Shown here in pieces: positions 1 through 7,408 of a stretch of DNA of 64,000 nucleotides. The notes under the pieces were generated by a model. That model did not search any database and was not told where the DNA came from. It saw nothing but the letters and a program-made list of their open reading frames with translations. The stretch's first letter is position 1. Each line of letters begins with the position of its first letter. The position numbers and the translations under genes were made by a program. The stretch lies in contig CAVZEU010000004.1 of assembly GCA_963774415.1 (NCBI GenBank), positions 1-64,000 of the forward strand. Direction: 5' to 3'. The DNA is from SZUA-36 sp963774415. Lineage in GTDB: Bacteria > Pseudomonadota > Gammaproteobacteria > Xanthomonadales > SZUA-36.

Positions 1-417
1 GACGGGCATATTGTTGAATTTGCAATCCTGACAATCTGAAAAATGCAATATTGATCCTGACGAATCTGCTACGGGTGGTTACGAAGAGATGAACATGCTC
101 ATGTCTAAGGTGGAATACAGATTGTCCAGACTAAAACAATCGCGCGGTTTAAATACTGCGCATACTATTCTCGTGCGAAGAAATTGAATAATGAATGTGG
201 CTGTACCTTAGCGGGGATTTTTTTTACGGCGGCTCTGATTGGTATTAGTTTTTATGTGTTGTTTTGGTACTCATCTATATCATTCAAAATGGTTTTTTTC
301 GGCTTGTTGTTGAGTTTCGCATTTAAATTTTGGGAAAAGTATTGGGGCTAATGACCGCCAGGTTCAGGCTATTGCTTTTATATCGAACGTTAGTTGCTCA
401 TGAAAAGGAGGTGGTTC
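1..417. other. AT-rich leader region, no confident gene
   Basis: This stretch is clearly more AT-rich than the chromosome to the right of 3.2 kb. A reading frame from 109 to 351 on the plus strand would encode two hydrophobic stretches and end in FKFWEKYWG followed by TAA, which looks like the tail of a small membrane protein. It has no start codon in frame near its beginning. A second frame (89-193) overlaps it with ATG starts and basic residues, so the pair may be one gene broken by a frameshift. I cannot assign a function. Confidence 0.3.
405..413 (+). promoter_or_regulatory. Strong ribosome binding site that sets the start of the phosphoesterase gene
   Basis: AAGGAGGTG matches the anti-Shine-Dalgarno sequence almost perfectly. 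Its GGAGG core lies six bases before the ATG at 418. The upstream in-frame TTG at 394 and ATG at 400 lie before or at this site, so they are unlikely starts. Confidence 0.85.
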
Positions 418-2553
418 ATGCTAACATGCACTAAATGGGTCGATCAAATCGTTATCACGTGCAAGAACTGGTCTGAGAAAGTTGATTACGAATGCACAAC
501 CTGGGCGGACGAAGGGTCAAGCCAATGCTCACAGTGGGCTGATGAAGGCTTAAACCAGTGTTCGCAGTGGGCCGATGAAGGCTCAAATGAATGCAGTTCC
601 TGGACAGAGAAACACTGTCATTGGTACAGCCCGTGGAATTGTATCGCCGGGTGGTTTTGCTCGGCGTATTACTGGGTTTCAAAATGGGTTTGTAAGGCGT
701 GGTACTGGGTTGCCAAATGGGTATGTAAGGCTTGGTACTGGGTCGCAAAATGGGTGTGCAAAGCATTTGCCTGGATAGTGAAAGCGGTATGCGTGGCGTG
801 GTCATGGGTTGCGAAGCTGGTTTGTGTGGCATGGGATACGGCGCGCTGCGCGGCGTTGAATATCATTCGAATTTTCAATTCCCTCTTTGGCAGGAAGAAA
901 GCGCCGATCCCCAAAATCAAGCATATATTCGTGTTAATGCTGGAGAATCGTTCCTTTGACCACATGTTTGGCTTCAGTAATATCAGCGGAACAGATGCTA
1001 TAACGGGTGAACCCACGACAATTAATGGTGCCGATCCGGCGGTAAATACCAATATCAATCCTGTGGATTCATCAGTTGTGCCAGTCAGCACCCCGGCGGA
1101 ATTCGTTCTGAAAAATGTAGATGAAGATCCGGGGCATGAGTTCGGCGACACATTGTTGCAACTTTGCGGTCACGGCGCGAGTTATAACCCCGTTCCCGGT
1201 GGTTATCCCCCAATTAATAATTCCGGTTTCATTGAGTCATATCGCGATCGAGGTTCATCGGAACCGGAGCGAATCATGAAGTGCTTTCCGCCCGAACGCT
1301 TACCGGTGCTGAACGAGTTAGCCAGTCAATTTGCTATTTGCGACAATTGGTTTTCATCCTTGCCGGGGCCCACCTGGCCAAACCGATTCTTCATGATGGC
1401 GGCAACTTCCGGAGGTTTGGATGATAGCCCGAGCACCGGAGATATCGTTGCCGCCACCACGCTTGAAGGATACCGCTTTGAAAATGGAAATATTTTTGAC
1501 TCACTGGATGACTATTGTTTTGACTGGAAGATATTTGAGGGCGATGAATTTCCGGTTAGCTTTGCTTTGAATGGCATGAACCTCAATGCGCTGCAGGGAA
1601 GGTTTAAGGATTTCGAAGACTTTGAGTCCGAGGTTAACAAAGCTGGGTTCAAGGAAAAGTTCATCTTTATTGAACCCAAGTATGGCGAAGACGAAGTGGA
1701 TATATTGGGGCCGGGTGACTACGCTTGCGGAAACTCCATGCATCCGCTTAATGACGTTACGCGCGGAGAGCGCTTGATCAAAAAAGTGTATGAGACCATC
1801 CGCAACTCTCCACATTGGAAAGACAGTATGCTGGTGGTGACATTCGACGAACATGGTGGGTTTTACGACCACGTGGCGCCACCCCAGGCGGTGCCGCCGG
1901 GCGATACGTTTACGCAGACGTATGTAAAGAACCACTTTAAGTTTGATCGCCTGGGAGTGCGTGTCCCGGCCCTGGTGATTTCACCATGGATTAAGGCTGG
2001 AACAATTGATCACACAGAGTATGACCACACTTCTTGTTTAGCGACCATGCAGCGTCTCTACGACATGAGCCCACTCACAGAAAGAGACAAAGCAGCAAAT
2101 GATTTCACGCATCTGCTCACTCTTGACGAGCCGCGAAATGACGCTCCAACTCAGCTCACCAATGTGGCGAACTCAGGTTTTGTTTGCGAAGACGATGGCG
2201 ATACCGTCGGTGAGACTTCAGAAGGCTTGATAGCGAAGCGGGCTGAAATCATCAAGATCAGAGATGCAATGATTGAAACCAAAGGCGAGGATGAACGCAG
2301 GATGCCTTATCGCCATTTGATGGCAGACATGACGCCGATGCAAGTGGGATTTGCATATGTAGCTCTCCTCAAGGTGCTGCAACAATCGGAGTATCCAGAA
2401 CGCGAAGAATGGAAGAGGCATTTTAAAGATATTCGAACCAAGGCGGATGCCGCGATCTTTATGGCCGAGGCTAAATTGATGTTAAACCACAGTTTGGACC
2501 TGAAAAAAGCATTTAGACAGGCTAAGTTTGCAAATAAACTGTACAGACGATGA
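418..2553 (+). CDS. Phospholipase C-like phosphoesterase with N-terminal Cys/Trp hendecad repeat
   Basis: The protein has 711 residues from the ATG after the strong ribosome binding site. Residues 1-140 are an 11-residue repeat of the form C-x-x-W: Cys falls at 4, 15, 26, 37, 48, 59, 81, 92, 103, 114, 125 and 136. The first half is hydrophilic (WADEG motifs), while the second is aromatic and basic (KWVCKAWYWVA) and may sit in a membrane. From about residue 164 comes an alkaline-phosphatase-superfamily phosphoesterase of the bacterial phospholipase C/acid phosphatase AcpA type, with LENRSFDH (175-182), FAICDNWFSS, PGPTWPNRFF and FDEHGGFYDHVAPP. These are typical metal- and substrate-binding blocks. 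The last ~130 residues are charged and helical. There is no classical signal peptide. The lower GC content suggests horizontal acquisition. The phosphoesterase call is firm, but the substrate is unknown. Confidence 0.85.
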   Translation: MLTCTKWVDQIVITCKNWSEKVDYECTTWADEGSSQCSQWADEGLNQCSQWADEGSNECSSWTEKHCHWYSPWNCIAGWFCSAYYWVSKWVCKAWYWVAKWVCKAWYWVAKWVCKAFAWIVKAVCVAWSWVAKLVCVAWDTARCAALNIIRIFNSLFGRKKAPIPKIKHIFVLMLENRSFDHMFGFSNISGTDAITGEPTTINGADPAVNTNINPVDSSVVPVSTPAEFVLKNVDEDPGHEFGDTLLQLCGHGASYNPVPGGYPPINNSGFIESYRDRGSSEPERIMKCFPPERLPVLNELASQFAICDNWFSSLPGPTWPNRFFMMAATSGGLDDSPSTGDIVAATTLEGYRFENGNIFDSLDDYCFDWKIFEGDEFPVSFALNGMNLNALQGRFKDFEDFESEVNKAGFKEKFIFIEPKYGEDEVDILGPGDYACGNSMHPLNDVTRGERLIKKVYETIRNSPHWKDSMLVVTFDEHGGFYDHVAPPQAVPPGDTFTQTYVKNHFKFDRLGVRVPALVISPWIKAGTIDHTEYDHTSCLATMQRLYDMSPLTERDKAANDFTHLLTLDEPRNDAPTQLTNVANSGFVCEDDGDTVGETSEGLIAKRAEIIKIRDAMIETKGEDERRMPYRHLMADMTPMQVGFAYVALLKVLQQSEYPEREEWKRHFKDIRTKADAAIFMAEAKLMLNHSLDLKKAFRQAKFANKLYRR
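427..825 (+). repeat. Coding 33-bp periodic repeat (11-residue Cys-x-x-Trp units)
   Basis: Twelve of thirteen positions in an exact 33-base register encode Cys, and position 70, where the register would place another, is Tyr. Trp or Phe usually follows at +3. Eleven residues make almost exactly three helical turns, so Cys and Trp would line one face of a long helix. The DNA copies differ in sequence in the first half but are nearly identical in the middle (KWVCKAWYWVA units at about 682-753). Confidence 0.85.
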
Positions 2554-3091
2554 GACTGCCAACGTATTTTATCAAGGTGACTATAAACTGGTGATACAGT
2601 TGGAAAACCCAGCGTGAAAAGAAATGTACTCACTTAATGAGGCTTGTAACAGATAGCTTCACCGGGAAAAATACTCGCTGTGTTCTCATTTTCCAGTGAG
2701 ATAGGCGTTAAAGGGGGTTCCGAAATGCCGCTTCTGGCCGGTTGCGGTCATAGGTGGTTGCAGATTATGCCTGGCCGGTCCTGCTCAGAAAGCAGTCATT
2801 CAGTAGTACACAAATTTGACACAGCTTTCGATGTCACGCGTAAGTGATCACTCGGTAACTCCATATTCTGTAAGAAAGATTGGAGACTGTGAAAGATGGG
2901 TGGACGGGATTTTTGGAAAGTGGTGGCCAGAGGTGGACAAATCCGACGGGATAGGATTTGGTCGCACGCAGTGCGCCCGCAGGGTCGTGCACAGGGAGGT
3001 GCACGAACAATCTAACCACGCTGTGGTTCGATTCCCTTGAGTACTGGGGAAAGCGCTTGATCGAGGTGTCAGTAAGGAAAAACAAGAAAAT
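2554..3091. other. Non-coding gap with tRNA-Phe fragments (probable integration scar)
   Basis: No supported gene lies in these 538 bases. Two pieces match the neighbouring tRNA-Phe gene: a 17-base direct copy of its 3' end at 2921-2937 and a 13-base copy of its T-arm in the opposite orientation at 3023-3035. The composition is intermediate between the AT-rich left edge and the GC-rich right side. The pattern fits the edge of a mobile island that used the tRNA 3' end as attachment site, but no integrase is visible in the window. Confidence 0.5.
2921..2937. repeat. Direct repeat of tRNA-Phe 3' end (possible att remnant)
   Basis: TGGTGGCCAGAGGTGGA here is identical to 3092-3108, which is the CCA end, discriminator, acceptor strand and part of the T stem of the tRNA-Phe gene. 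The two copies start 171 bases apart, in the same orientation. Confidence 0.6.
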
Positions 3092-3167
<76 letters not shown>

Positions 3168-3202
3168 ATTGCCGCGCGCGCTCCGGAAGCGAAGCGCGCG
3201 GT

Positions 3203-3231
3203 ATTAAAACGTCTGCCCGTTCCCAAGTCAA
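3203..3231 (-). promoter_or_regulatory. Sigma-70 promoter of tRNA-Phe
   Basis: On the minus strand a -35 box TTGACT (3231-3226) and a -10 box TTTAAT (3208-3203) are separated by 17 bases, each one mismatch from consensus. The expected start is near 3196, about 30 bases before the mature tRNA. A GC-rich stretch follows the -10 box, as is usual for stable-RNA promoters under stringent control. Confidence 0.7.
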
Positions 3232-3337
3232 GAACGGTCGGCTAATTGTACCAGCCGGCTCCTCGCCTTTTAATAAATAAATGAACTTCGCGGTGGGTTT
3301 GTGACGATCCTGCCGTCGGAAAACCCGGTTCCCTTCG

Positions 3338-3616
3338 CTAATCGTCGTCTTTGGGGACGTACCCCTGCGGCTTTGCCGAGCCTTCGCCGAAAAAGAACTT
3401 TTCCATTTCCTGCTCGATGAATTTTCGGTGGTCGGGGTCGACCGGGTTCAGCATGTTTTCGTTGATCAGCATGGTCTGATGCGTCATCCACCTGTCCCAG
3501 GCCTGTTGCGAGATATTGTCGTAGATCTTTTTGCCGAGTTCGCCGGGATAGGTCTGAAATTTCAGACCCGGCAGTTCTTCTTTGAGCAGGGCACAAAAAA
3601 CCGTTCGTTCCGTCAT
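3338..3616 (-). CDS. yggX: Probable Fe(2+)-trafficking protein YggX
   Basis: This 92-residue protein starts MTERTVFC and matches the YggX family over its whole length: an N-terminal Cys (residue 8), an LPGLKFQTYPGELGKKI core, the QAWDRWMTHQTMLINE segment and NPVDPDHRKFIEQEMEKFFF. YggX proteins are small cytoplasmic proteins linked to iron handling and protection of Fe-S clusters from oxidants. It begins six bases after the mutY stop on the same strand. This mutY-yggX pairing is widespread in gammaproteobacteria and makes sense because MutY carries an Fe-S cluster. Confidence 0.95.
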   Translation of the reverse strand: MTERTVFCALLKEELPGLKFQTYPGELGKKIYDNISQQAWDRWMTHQTMLINENMLNPVDPDHRKFIEQEMEKFFFGEGSAKPQGYVPKDDD

Positions 3617-3622
3617 CGCTCC

Positions 3623-4675
3623 TCATCCGTTGCTGTTGTCGCCGACATGGGTTTCCAATAATTGCCTGACCGGTGTCGGCAAACCGAGTGCGCTCCACTC
3701 GCTCGCGCCGAACCAGCCTAGCGGCCGGCTACATTCTACGCCATTTTTCAGCGTCGCTGCCGTGCCCGCCAGCGGCGTTATCCTCATGTGCATATGGGTT
3801 AGCGTGTGTTCGATCACCGGCAGTGTTTCGAAGCCGCCGTTTTCGATGCAAAAACGCTGCTCGAGAGGCGGGCCCGCATCGTCCGCCGGCAGCGACCACA
3901 GGCCGCCCCAGATGCCGGCCGGCGGCCGGCGCTCCAGCAGCACCCGGCCCTTTGTATCCATGAGGATCAGCATGCGGACTGTTTTCTCCGTTGTGCGCAG
4001 CCGCGGTCTCGATGCGGGCAGTTCAGCGACCCTGCCGCGCTGGTACGCCTGGCAGTCCGCCGCCACCGGGCAGCGTTCACACGAGGGATTCGTGCGCGTG
4101 CACAGCGTGGCCCCCAAATCCATGATGGCCTGCGTGTAATCCGCTCCGCGCTTTACCGGCAGGAATCGTTCGGCGCACGCCCACAGCGCCTTGTGCACCG
4201 CTGTCCGGCCCGGCCAGCCTGCGATCGCCTCGTGCCGGGCCAGCACCCGCTTGACGTTGCCGTCCAGCACCACCGCCGGCCGATCGTAGGCCTGCGAGCA
4301 GATTGCGTTGGCCGTGCTGGCGCCGATACCGGGCAGTTTCGCCAGCGCTTCGGCCGTGCCCGGCAGTTTGCCCCCGAACTCCCCGACACAAATCCGCGCG
4401 GCCTGCAGCAGGTTGCGGGCGCGGACGTAGTATCCCAGCCCGGACCACAGCGCCAGCACGTCGTCCGTTGCCGCGGCGGCCAGCGCGGGCAAGTCCGGGA
4501 AGCGCGCGATGAAGCGCTCGAAATACGGGATCACCGTCTTGACCTGGGTTTGCTGCAGCATGATCTCGGCCACCCACACACGGTAGGCGCTGCGCGGAGC
4601 TTGCCACGGCAGGTCCTTGCGGCCGTGCTCGTCCCACCAGGCAAGCAGGCGCTCGGCGAAAGGCCGCGGTTTCAT
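3623..4675 (-). CDS. mutY: A/G-specific adenine glycosylase MutY
   Basis: MutY removes adenine mispaired with 8-oxoguanine. The protein has 350 residues from the ATG at 4675 (MKPRPFAERLLAWWDEHG). The frame stays open to 4819, but that extension does not resemble the family. It contains the helix-hairpin-helix region (LPGIGASTANAICS), the catalytic Asp region VVLDGNVKRVLAR, and a 4Fe-4S motif with Cys spacing C-x6-C-x2-C-x5-C (CTRTNPSCERCPVAADC). A C-terminal NUDIX-like domain (RPPAGIWGGLWSLP) recognises 8-oxoguanine. It is the first gene of the mutY-yggX unit. Confidence 0.96.
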   Translation of the reverse strand: MKPRPFAERLLAWWDEHGRKDLPWQAPRSAYRVWVAEIMLQQTQVKTVIPYFERFIARFPDLPALAAAATDDVLALWSGLGYYVRARNLLQAARICVGEFGGKLPGTAEALAKLPGIGASTANAICSQAYDRPAVVLDGNVKRVLARHEAIAGWPGRTAVHKALWACAERFLPVKRGADYTQAIMDLGATLCTRTNPSCERCPVAADCQAYQRGRVAELPASRPRLRTTEKTVRMLILMDTKGRVLLERRPPAGIWGGLWSLPADDAGPPLEQRFCIENGGFETLPVIEHTLTHMHMRITPLAGTAATLKNGVECSRPLGWFGASEWSALGLPTPVRQLLETHVGDNSNG

Positions 4676-4827
4676 AGCGGCCCTGGCGTGGATGAACCAG
4701 CCAGGGTCGTGATAGAGACTGGGCCGGGGGCCTTTTGTCGGTTCTGGCGTAAATGAAAATGAAATCTGGATTGATGCGGATTCATGAAGTGATGGTAAGC
4801 CCAAATTCGACCGATGCAATATGCCGG

Positions 4828-5820
4828 CTAGTCCAACGGCAGGATGGCGTTGATGAAGGTGCCGGCGTCGAAGGGCCGCAAATCGCGGGCGGACTCGCCG
4901 ACACCGATGAAGCGGATCGGGATGCCCAGTTCGCTGGCGATCGCGAACAGCATGCCGCCGCGCGCGGTGCCGTCGAGCTTGGTGATCGTGATGCCGCTGA
5001 CATCGACCGCCTCGTTGAAATGCCGGGCCTGGCTGAGCGCGTTCTGGCCGGTGCCCGCATCGACCACCAGCATGGTCTCGTGCGGTGCGCTGGCGTCGAC
5101 GCGCGCTATCACCCGGCGCACCTTCTTGAGTTCTTCCATCAGGTTCGATTGCGTGTGCAAGCGCCCGGCGGTGTCGGCGATCAATACGTCGATATCACGC
5201 GCCCTGGCCGATTCCATCGCGTCGAATATGACCGCGGCGGCATCGGCGCCGGTGCCCTGGGCGATCACCGGCACGTCGTTGCGCGCCCCCCACGATTTGA
5301 GTTGCTCGACCGCCGCGGCGCGAAACGTGTCGCCCGCCGCCAGCATCACCGACAACCCTTCTTCCTTGAAACGCTGCGCCAGCTTGCCGATGGTCGTGGT
5401 CTTACCGGCGCCGTTGACGCCGACGATCAGGATGACGAACGGCTTATGCTCCGGGTCCACGACCAGCAACTGCTCGCAGGGTTCGATCAGTTCGAAGAGT
5501 TCCGCCTGTACCGCCGGCAACAGCGCCTGCGGCTCGCGGATCGTGCCGGCCTTGACCGCCCGGCGCAGGTTCTCCATGATTTCGAGGCTGGCCTTGACGC
5601 CGACGTCGGCCGTGAGCAGGGCCGTTTCCAGTTCATCCAGCAGCTCGTCGTCGATGTCGCGGTGGCCGCCGACGAGGTCCTTCAGGCGCTTGCCGATCGT
5701 GCGGCGCGAATCTTCGAGGCGCTGTTCCAGCGGGTCGACGCCGCTTTGCTCGGCCGGCCGCAGTTGCACGTCCTGCAGGGCGCCCGTTTCCTTGTTTTTC
5801 TTGCGGAAGATTCGGAACAT
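4828..5820 (-). CDS. ftsY: Signal recognition particle receptor FtsY
   Basis: This 330-residue SRP GTPase docks ribosome-nascent chain complexes to the membrane. An N-domain helical bundle (residues ~40-110) is followed by the G domain with P-loop GVNGAGKTTT, the AAGDTFRAAAVEQL block, DTAGRLH, and TKLDGTARGG for guanine specificity. It lacks the long acidic A domain of Escherichia coli FtsY and starts directly with a short basic segment (MFRIFRKKNK), as in many other proteobacteria. It is divergent from rsmD with 64 bases between the starts, the usual gammaproteobacterial arrangement. Confidence 0.96.
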   Translation of the reverse strand: MFRIFRKKNKETGALQDVQLRPAEQSGVDPLEQRLEDSRRTIGKRLKDLVGGHRDIDDELLDELETALLTADVGVKASLEIMENLRRAVKAGTIREPQALLPAVQAELFELIEPCEQLLVVDPEHKPFVILIVGVNGAGKTTTIGKLAQRFKEEGLSVMLAAGDTFRAAAVEQLKSWGARNDVPVIAQGTGADAAAVIFDAMESARARDIDVLIADTAGRLHTQSNLMEELKKVRRVIARVDASAPHETMLVVDAGTGQNALSQARHFNEAVDVSGITITKLDGTARGGMLFAIASELGIPIRFIGVGESARDLRPFDAGTFINAILPLD

Positions 5821-5884
5821 CAGTGAAGCTGCTACCCTGGCGGCAAAAGCGATATGCTATCAGACACCCTGGGGCCTGTTAACT

Positions 5885-6493
5885 ATGAGCAGTTCAGCAA
5901 AAAACAACCGCGTGCGGATCATCGGCGGCGATTGGCGCGGGCGCAAGCTGCCGGTCGTCGACGCGCCGGGCCTGCGGCCGAGCGCCGACCGCTGCCGCGA
6001 GACGCTGTTCAACTGGCTGCAGCCGTGGATCGGCGGCGCCGATTGCGCCGATTTGTTCGCCGGTACCGGGGCGCTGGGCTTCGAGGCGGCCTCGCGCGGC
6101 GCGGCTTCGGTGCTGATGATCGAAAAGAACCCGCGTGTCTTCGCGGCCCTTGGCGAGAGCGCCGGGCAACTGCAGGCGGGCCAGGTCACGCTGGTGCCCG
6201 GCGGCGCGATGTCATGGCTGGCGGAACAGGCGGCGGACAGCTTCGACATCGTCTTCGTGGACCCGCCTTTCGACAGCAACCTCGGCGGCCTGGTGCTGCA
6301 GCGCCTGGAGCGCCAGGGGTGCGTGCGCGGCGGCGGCTTTGTCTATGTCGAGTCGCCCGCGACGGTCCAGCTTCCGCCGCCGGCCGGGTGGTCCGAGTGG
6401 CGTGCGCAAAAACAGGGCGAGGTGCGCATGCAGCTTTTTCGCAAACAACCGCCCCCGGGTGAAAGGTTTTCGGCGAATGCAAGGTCTGAATAA
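5885..6493 (+). CDS. rsmD: 16S rRNA (guanine(966)-N(2))-methyltransferase RsmD
   Basis: The protein has 202 residues from the ATG at 5885 (MSSSAKNNRVRIIGG). The frame is open far upstream, but only as a shadow of ftsY. It shows the family opening RIIGGDWRGRKLPV, the SAM-binding motif DLFAGTGALGFEAASRGA, a following acidic IEKN, and the catalytic VDPPF motif of N2-guanine methyltransferases. It methylates G966 of 16S rRNA in the 30S subunit. A strong intrinsic terminator follows 40 bases after the stop. Confidence 0.95.
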   Translation: MSSSAKNNRVRIIGGDWRGRKLPVVDAPGLRPSADRCRETLFNWLQPWIGGADCADLFAGTGALGFEAASRGAASVLMIEKNPRVFAALGESAGQLQAGQVTLVPGGAMSWLAEQAADSFDIVFVDPPFDSNLGGLVLQRLERQGCVRGGGFVYVESPATVQLPPPAGWSEWRAQKQGEVRMQLFRKQPPPGERFSANARSE

Positions 6494-6532
6494 ACGAAGG
6501 CAGGCCCCGCGTCTGTCTTCAGTCCCTGCATT

Positions 6533-6562
6533 GAGACCGGCCCTCCCGCCGGTCTCTTTTTT
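6533..6562 (+). terminator. Rho-independent terminator after rsmD
   Basis: A perfect 9-bp stem (GAGACCGGC/GCCGGTCTC) encloses a six-base loop and is followed directly by TTTTTT. It lies between rsmD and coaD, so coaD is probably transcribed from its own promoter in the following 88 bases. Confidence 0.9.
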
Positions 6563-6650
6563 ACCCGGACCCACATGACGCCAGTTTAATCGCGGTGGTC
6601 ATCGAGGGTAGAATACCTAGTCCCCTTCGACAAAGCAGGAACGGCAGACG

Positions 6651-7148
6651 ATGAAAGCTCGACGCGTGGCGGTCTACCCCGGCACTTTCGATCCGATCAC
6701 CCACGGTCATACCGATTTGGTCAGCCGCGCGGCGAGGGTTTTCGATCACGTGATCGTCGCCATCGCGGAAAGTCCGCACAAGACCCCTTTCTTCAGCCTG
6801 GAAAAGCGCATCGGGCTGGCGCAGAGCCAGCTCGGCCGGCTCGACAACATCGAAATCGTCGGTTTCAGCAACCTGCTGGTGGATTTTGTCCGTGAACGGG
6901 GGGCAACGATCATCGTGCGCGGGTTGCGGGCGGTCTCGGACTTCGAATACGAATTCCAGCTGGCCAGCATGAACCGCAACCTCTGCGAGGACGTGGAAAC
7001 GATGTTTCTGACGCCCGACGAGAACTACGGCTTCATTTCGTCCACGCTGGTCAGGGAAGTCGCGCGGCTCGGCGGCGACGTGTCGCAATTCGTCGGCGCC
7101 GAGATCGCGGAAGCGCTCAAGCAAGAGTTTGGCCGCAAAGGTAGCTGA
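6651..7148 (+). CDS. coaD: Phosphopantetheine adenylyltransferase CoaD
   Basis: This 165-residue enzyme adenylates 4'-phosphopantetheine to dephospho-CoA, the penultimate step of coenzyme A synthesis. The nucleotidyltransferase motif YPGTFDPITHGH (T/HxGH) lies at residues 9-20, and IIVRGLRAVSDFEYEFQ and the ISSTLVRE signature are present. The length is typical. The ferredoxin gene starts two bases after its stop, and the coaD-ferredoxin pairing is common in gammaproteobacteria. Confidence 0.97.
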   Translation: MKARRVAVYPGTFDPITHGHTDLVSRAARVFDHVIVAIAESPHKTPFFSLEKRIGLAQSQLGRLDNIEIVGFSNLLVDFVRERGATIIVRGLRAVSDFEYEFQLASMNRNLCEDVETMFLTPDENYGFISSTLVREVARLGGDVSQFVGAEIAEALKQEFGRKGS

Positions 7149-7150
7149 CC

Positions 7151-7408
7151 TTGTCGCTGAAAATTACCGCCGAATGTATCAATTGCGATGTCTGCGAGCC
7201 CGAATGCCCGAACGAGGCGATTTACCAGGGGCTCGAGATCTATGAAATTGACCCGCTGAAGTGCACCGAGTGCGTGGGCCATTTCGACACGCCCCAGTGT
7301 GTCGAGGTGTGCCCGGTGGAATGCATACCCAAGGACCCGGACAACGAGGAAACAGAGGAACAGTTGTGGCTAAAGTACCAACGCCTGACCGCGGCGGCAA
7401 AAGTATGA
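7151..7408 (+). CDS. YfhL-family 2[4Fe-4S] ferredoxin
   Basis: This 85-residue protein starts with TTG, two bases after the coaD stop. It has two cluster motifs: CINCDVCEPECP (C-x2-C-x2-C-x3-C type) and a second with an insertion, CTECVGHFDTPQCVEVCPVEC. The insertion between the second and third Cys of cluster two is characteristic of the Alvin/YfhL-type ferredoxins, which have low-potential clusters. The physiological partner is unknown. Its TGA overlaps the ATG of the next gene. Confidence 0.92.
   Translation: MSLKITAECINCDVCEPECPNEAIYQGLEIYEIDPLKCTECVGHFDTPQCVEVCPVECIPKDPDNEETEEQLWLKYQRLTAAAKV

Noticed and set aside
394..417. Earlier starts (TTG 394, ATG 400) of the phosphoesterase gene
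   Set aside because: The strong ribosome binding site at 405-413 lies within or after them and fits the ATG at 418.
455..1151. Long minus-strand and second-frame reading frames over the hendecad region
   Set aside because: They arise from the 33-base periodic coding repeat and have no family features.
2721..2760. Weak CCGC/GCGG dyad resembling degenerate intergenic repeats
   Set aside because: The stem is short and imperfect, and no second copy is seen in the window.
2816..3040. 74-codon frame before tRNA-Phe
   Set aside because: It runs through tRNA fragments, has a weak start and no recognisable features.
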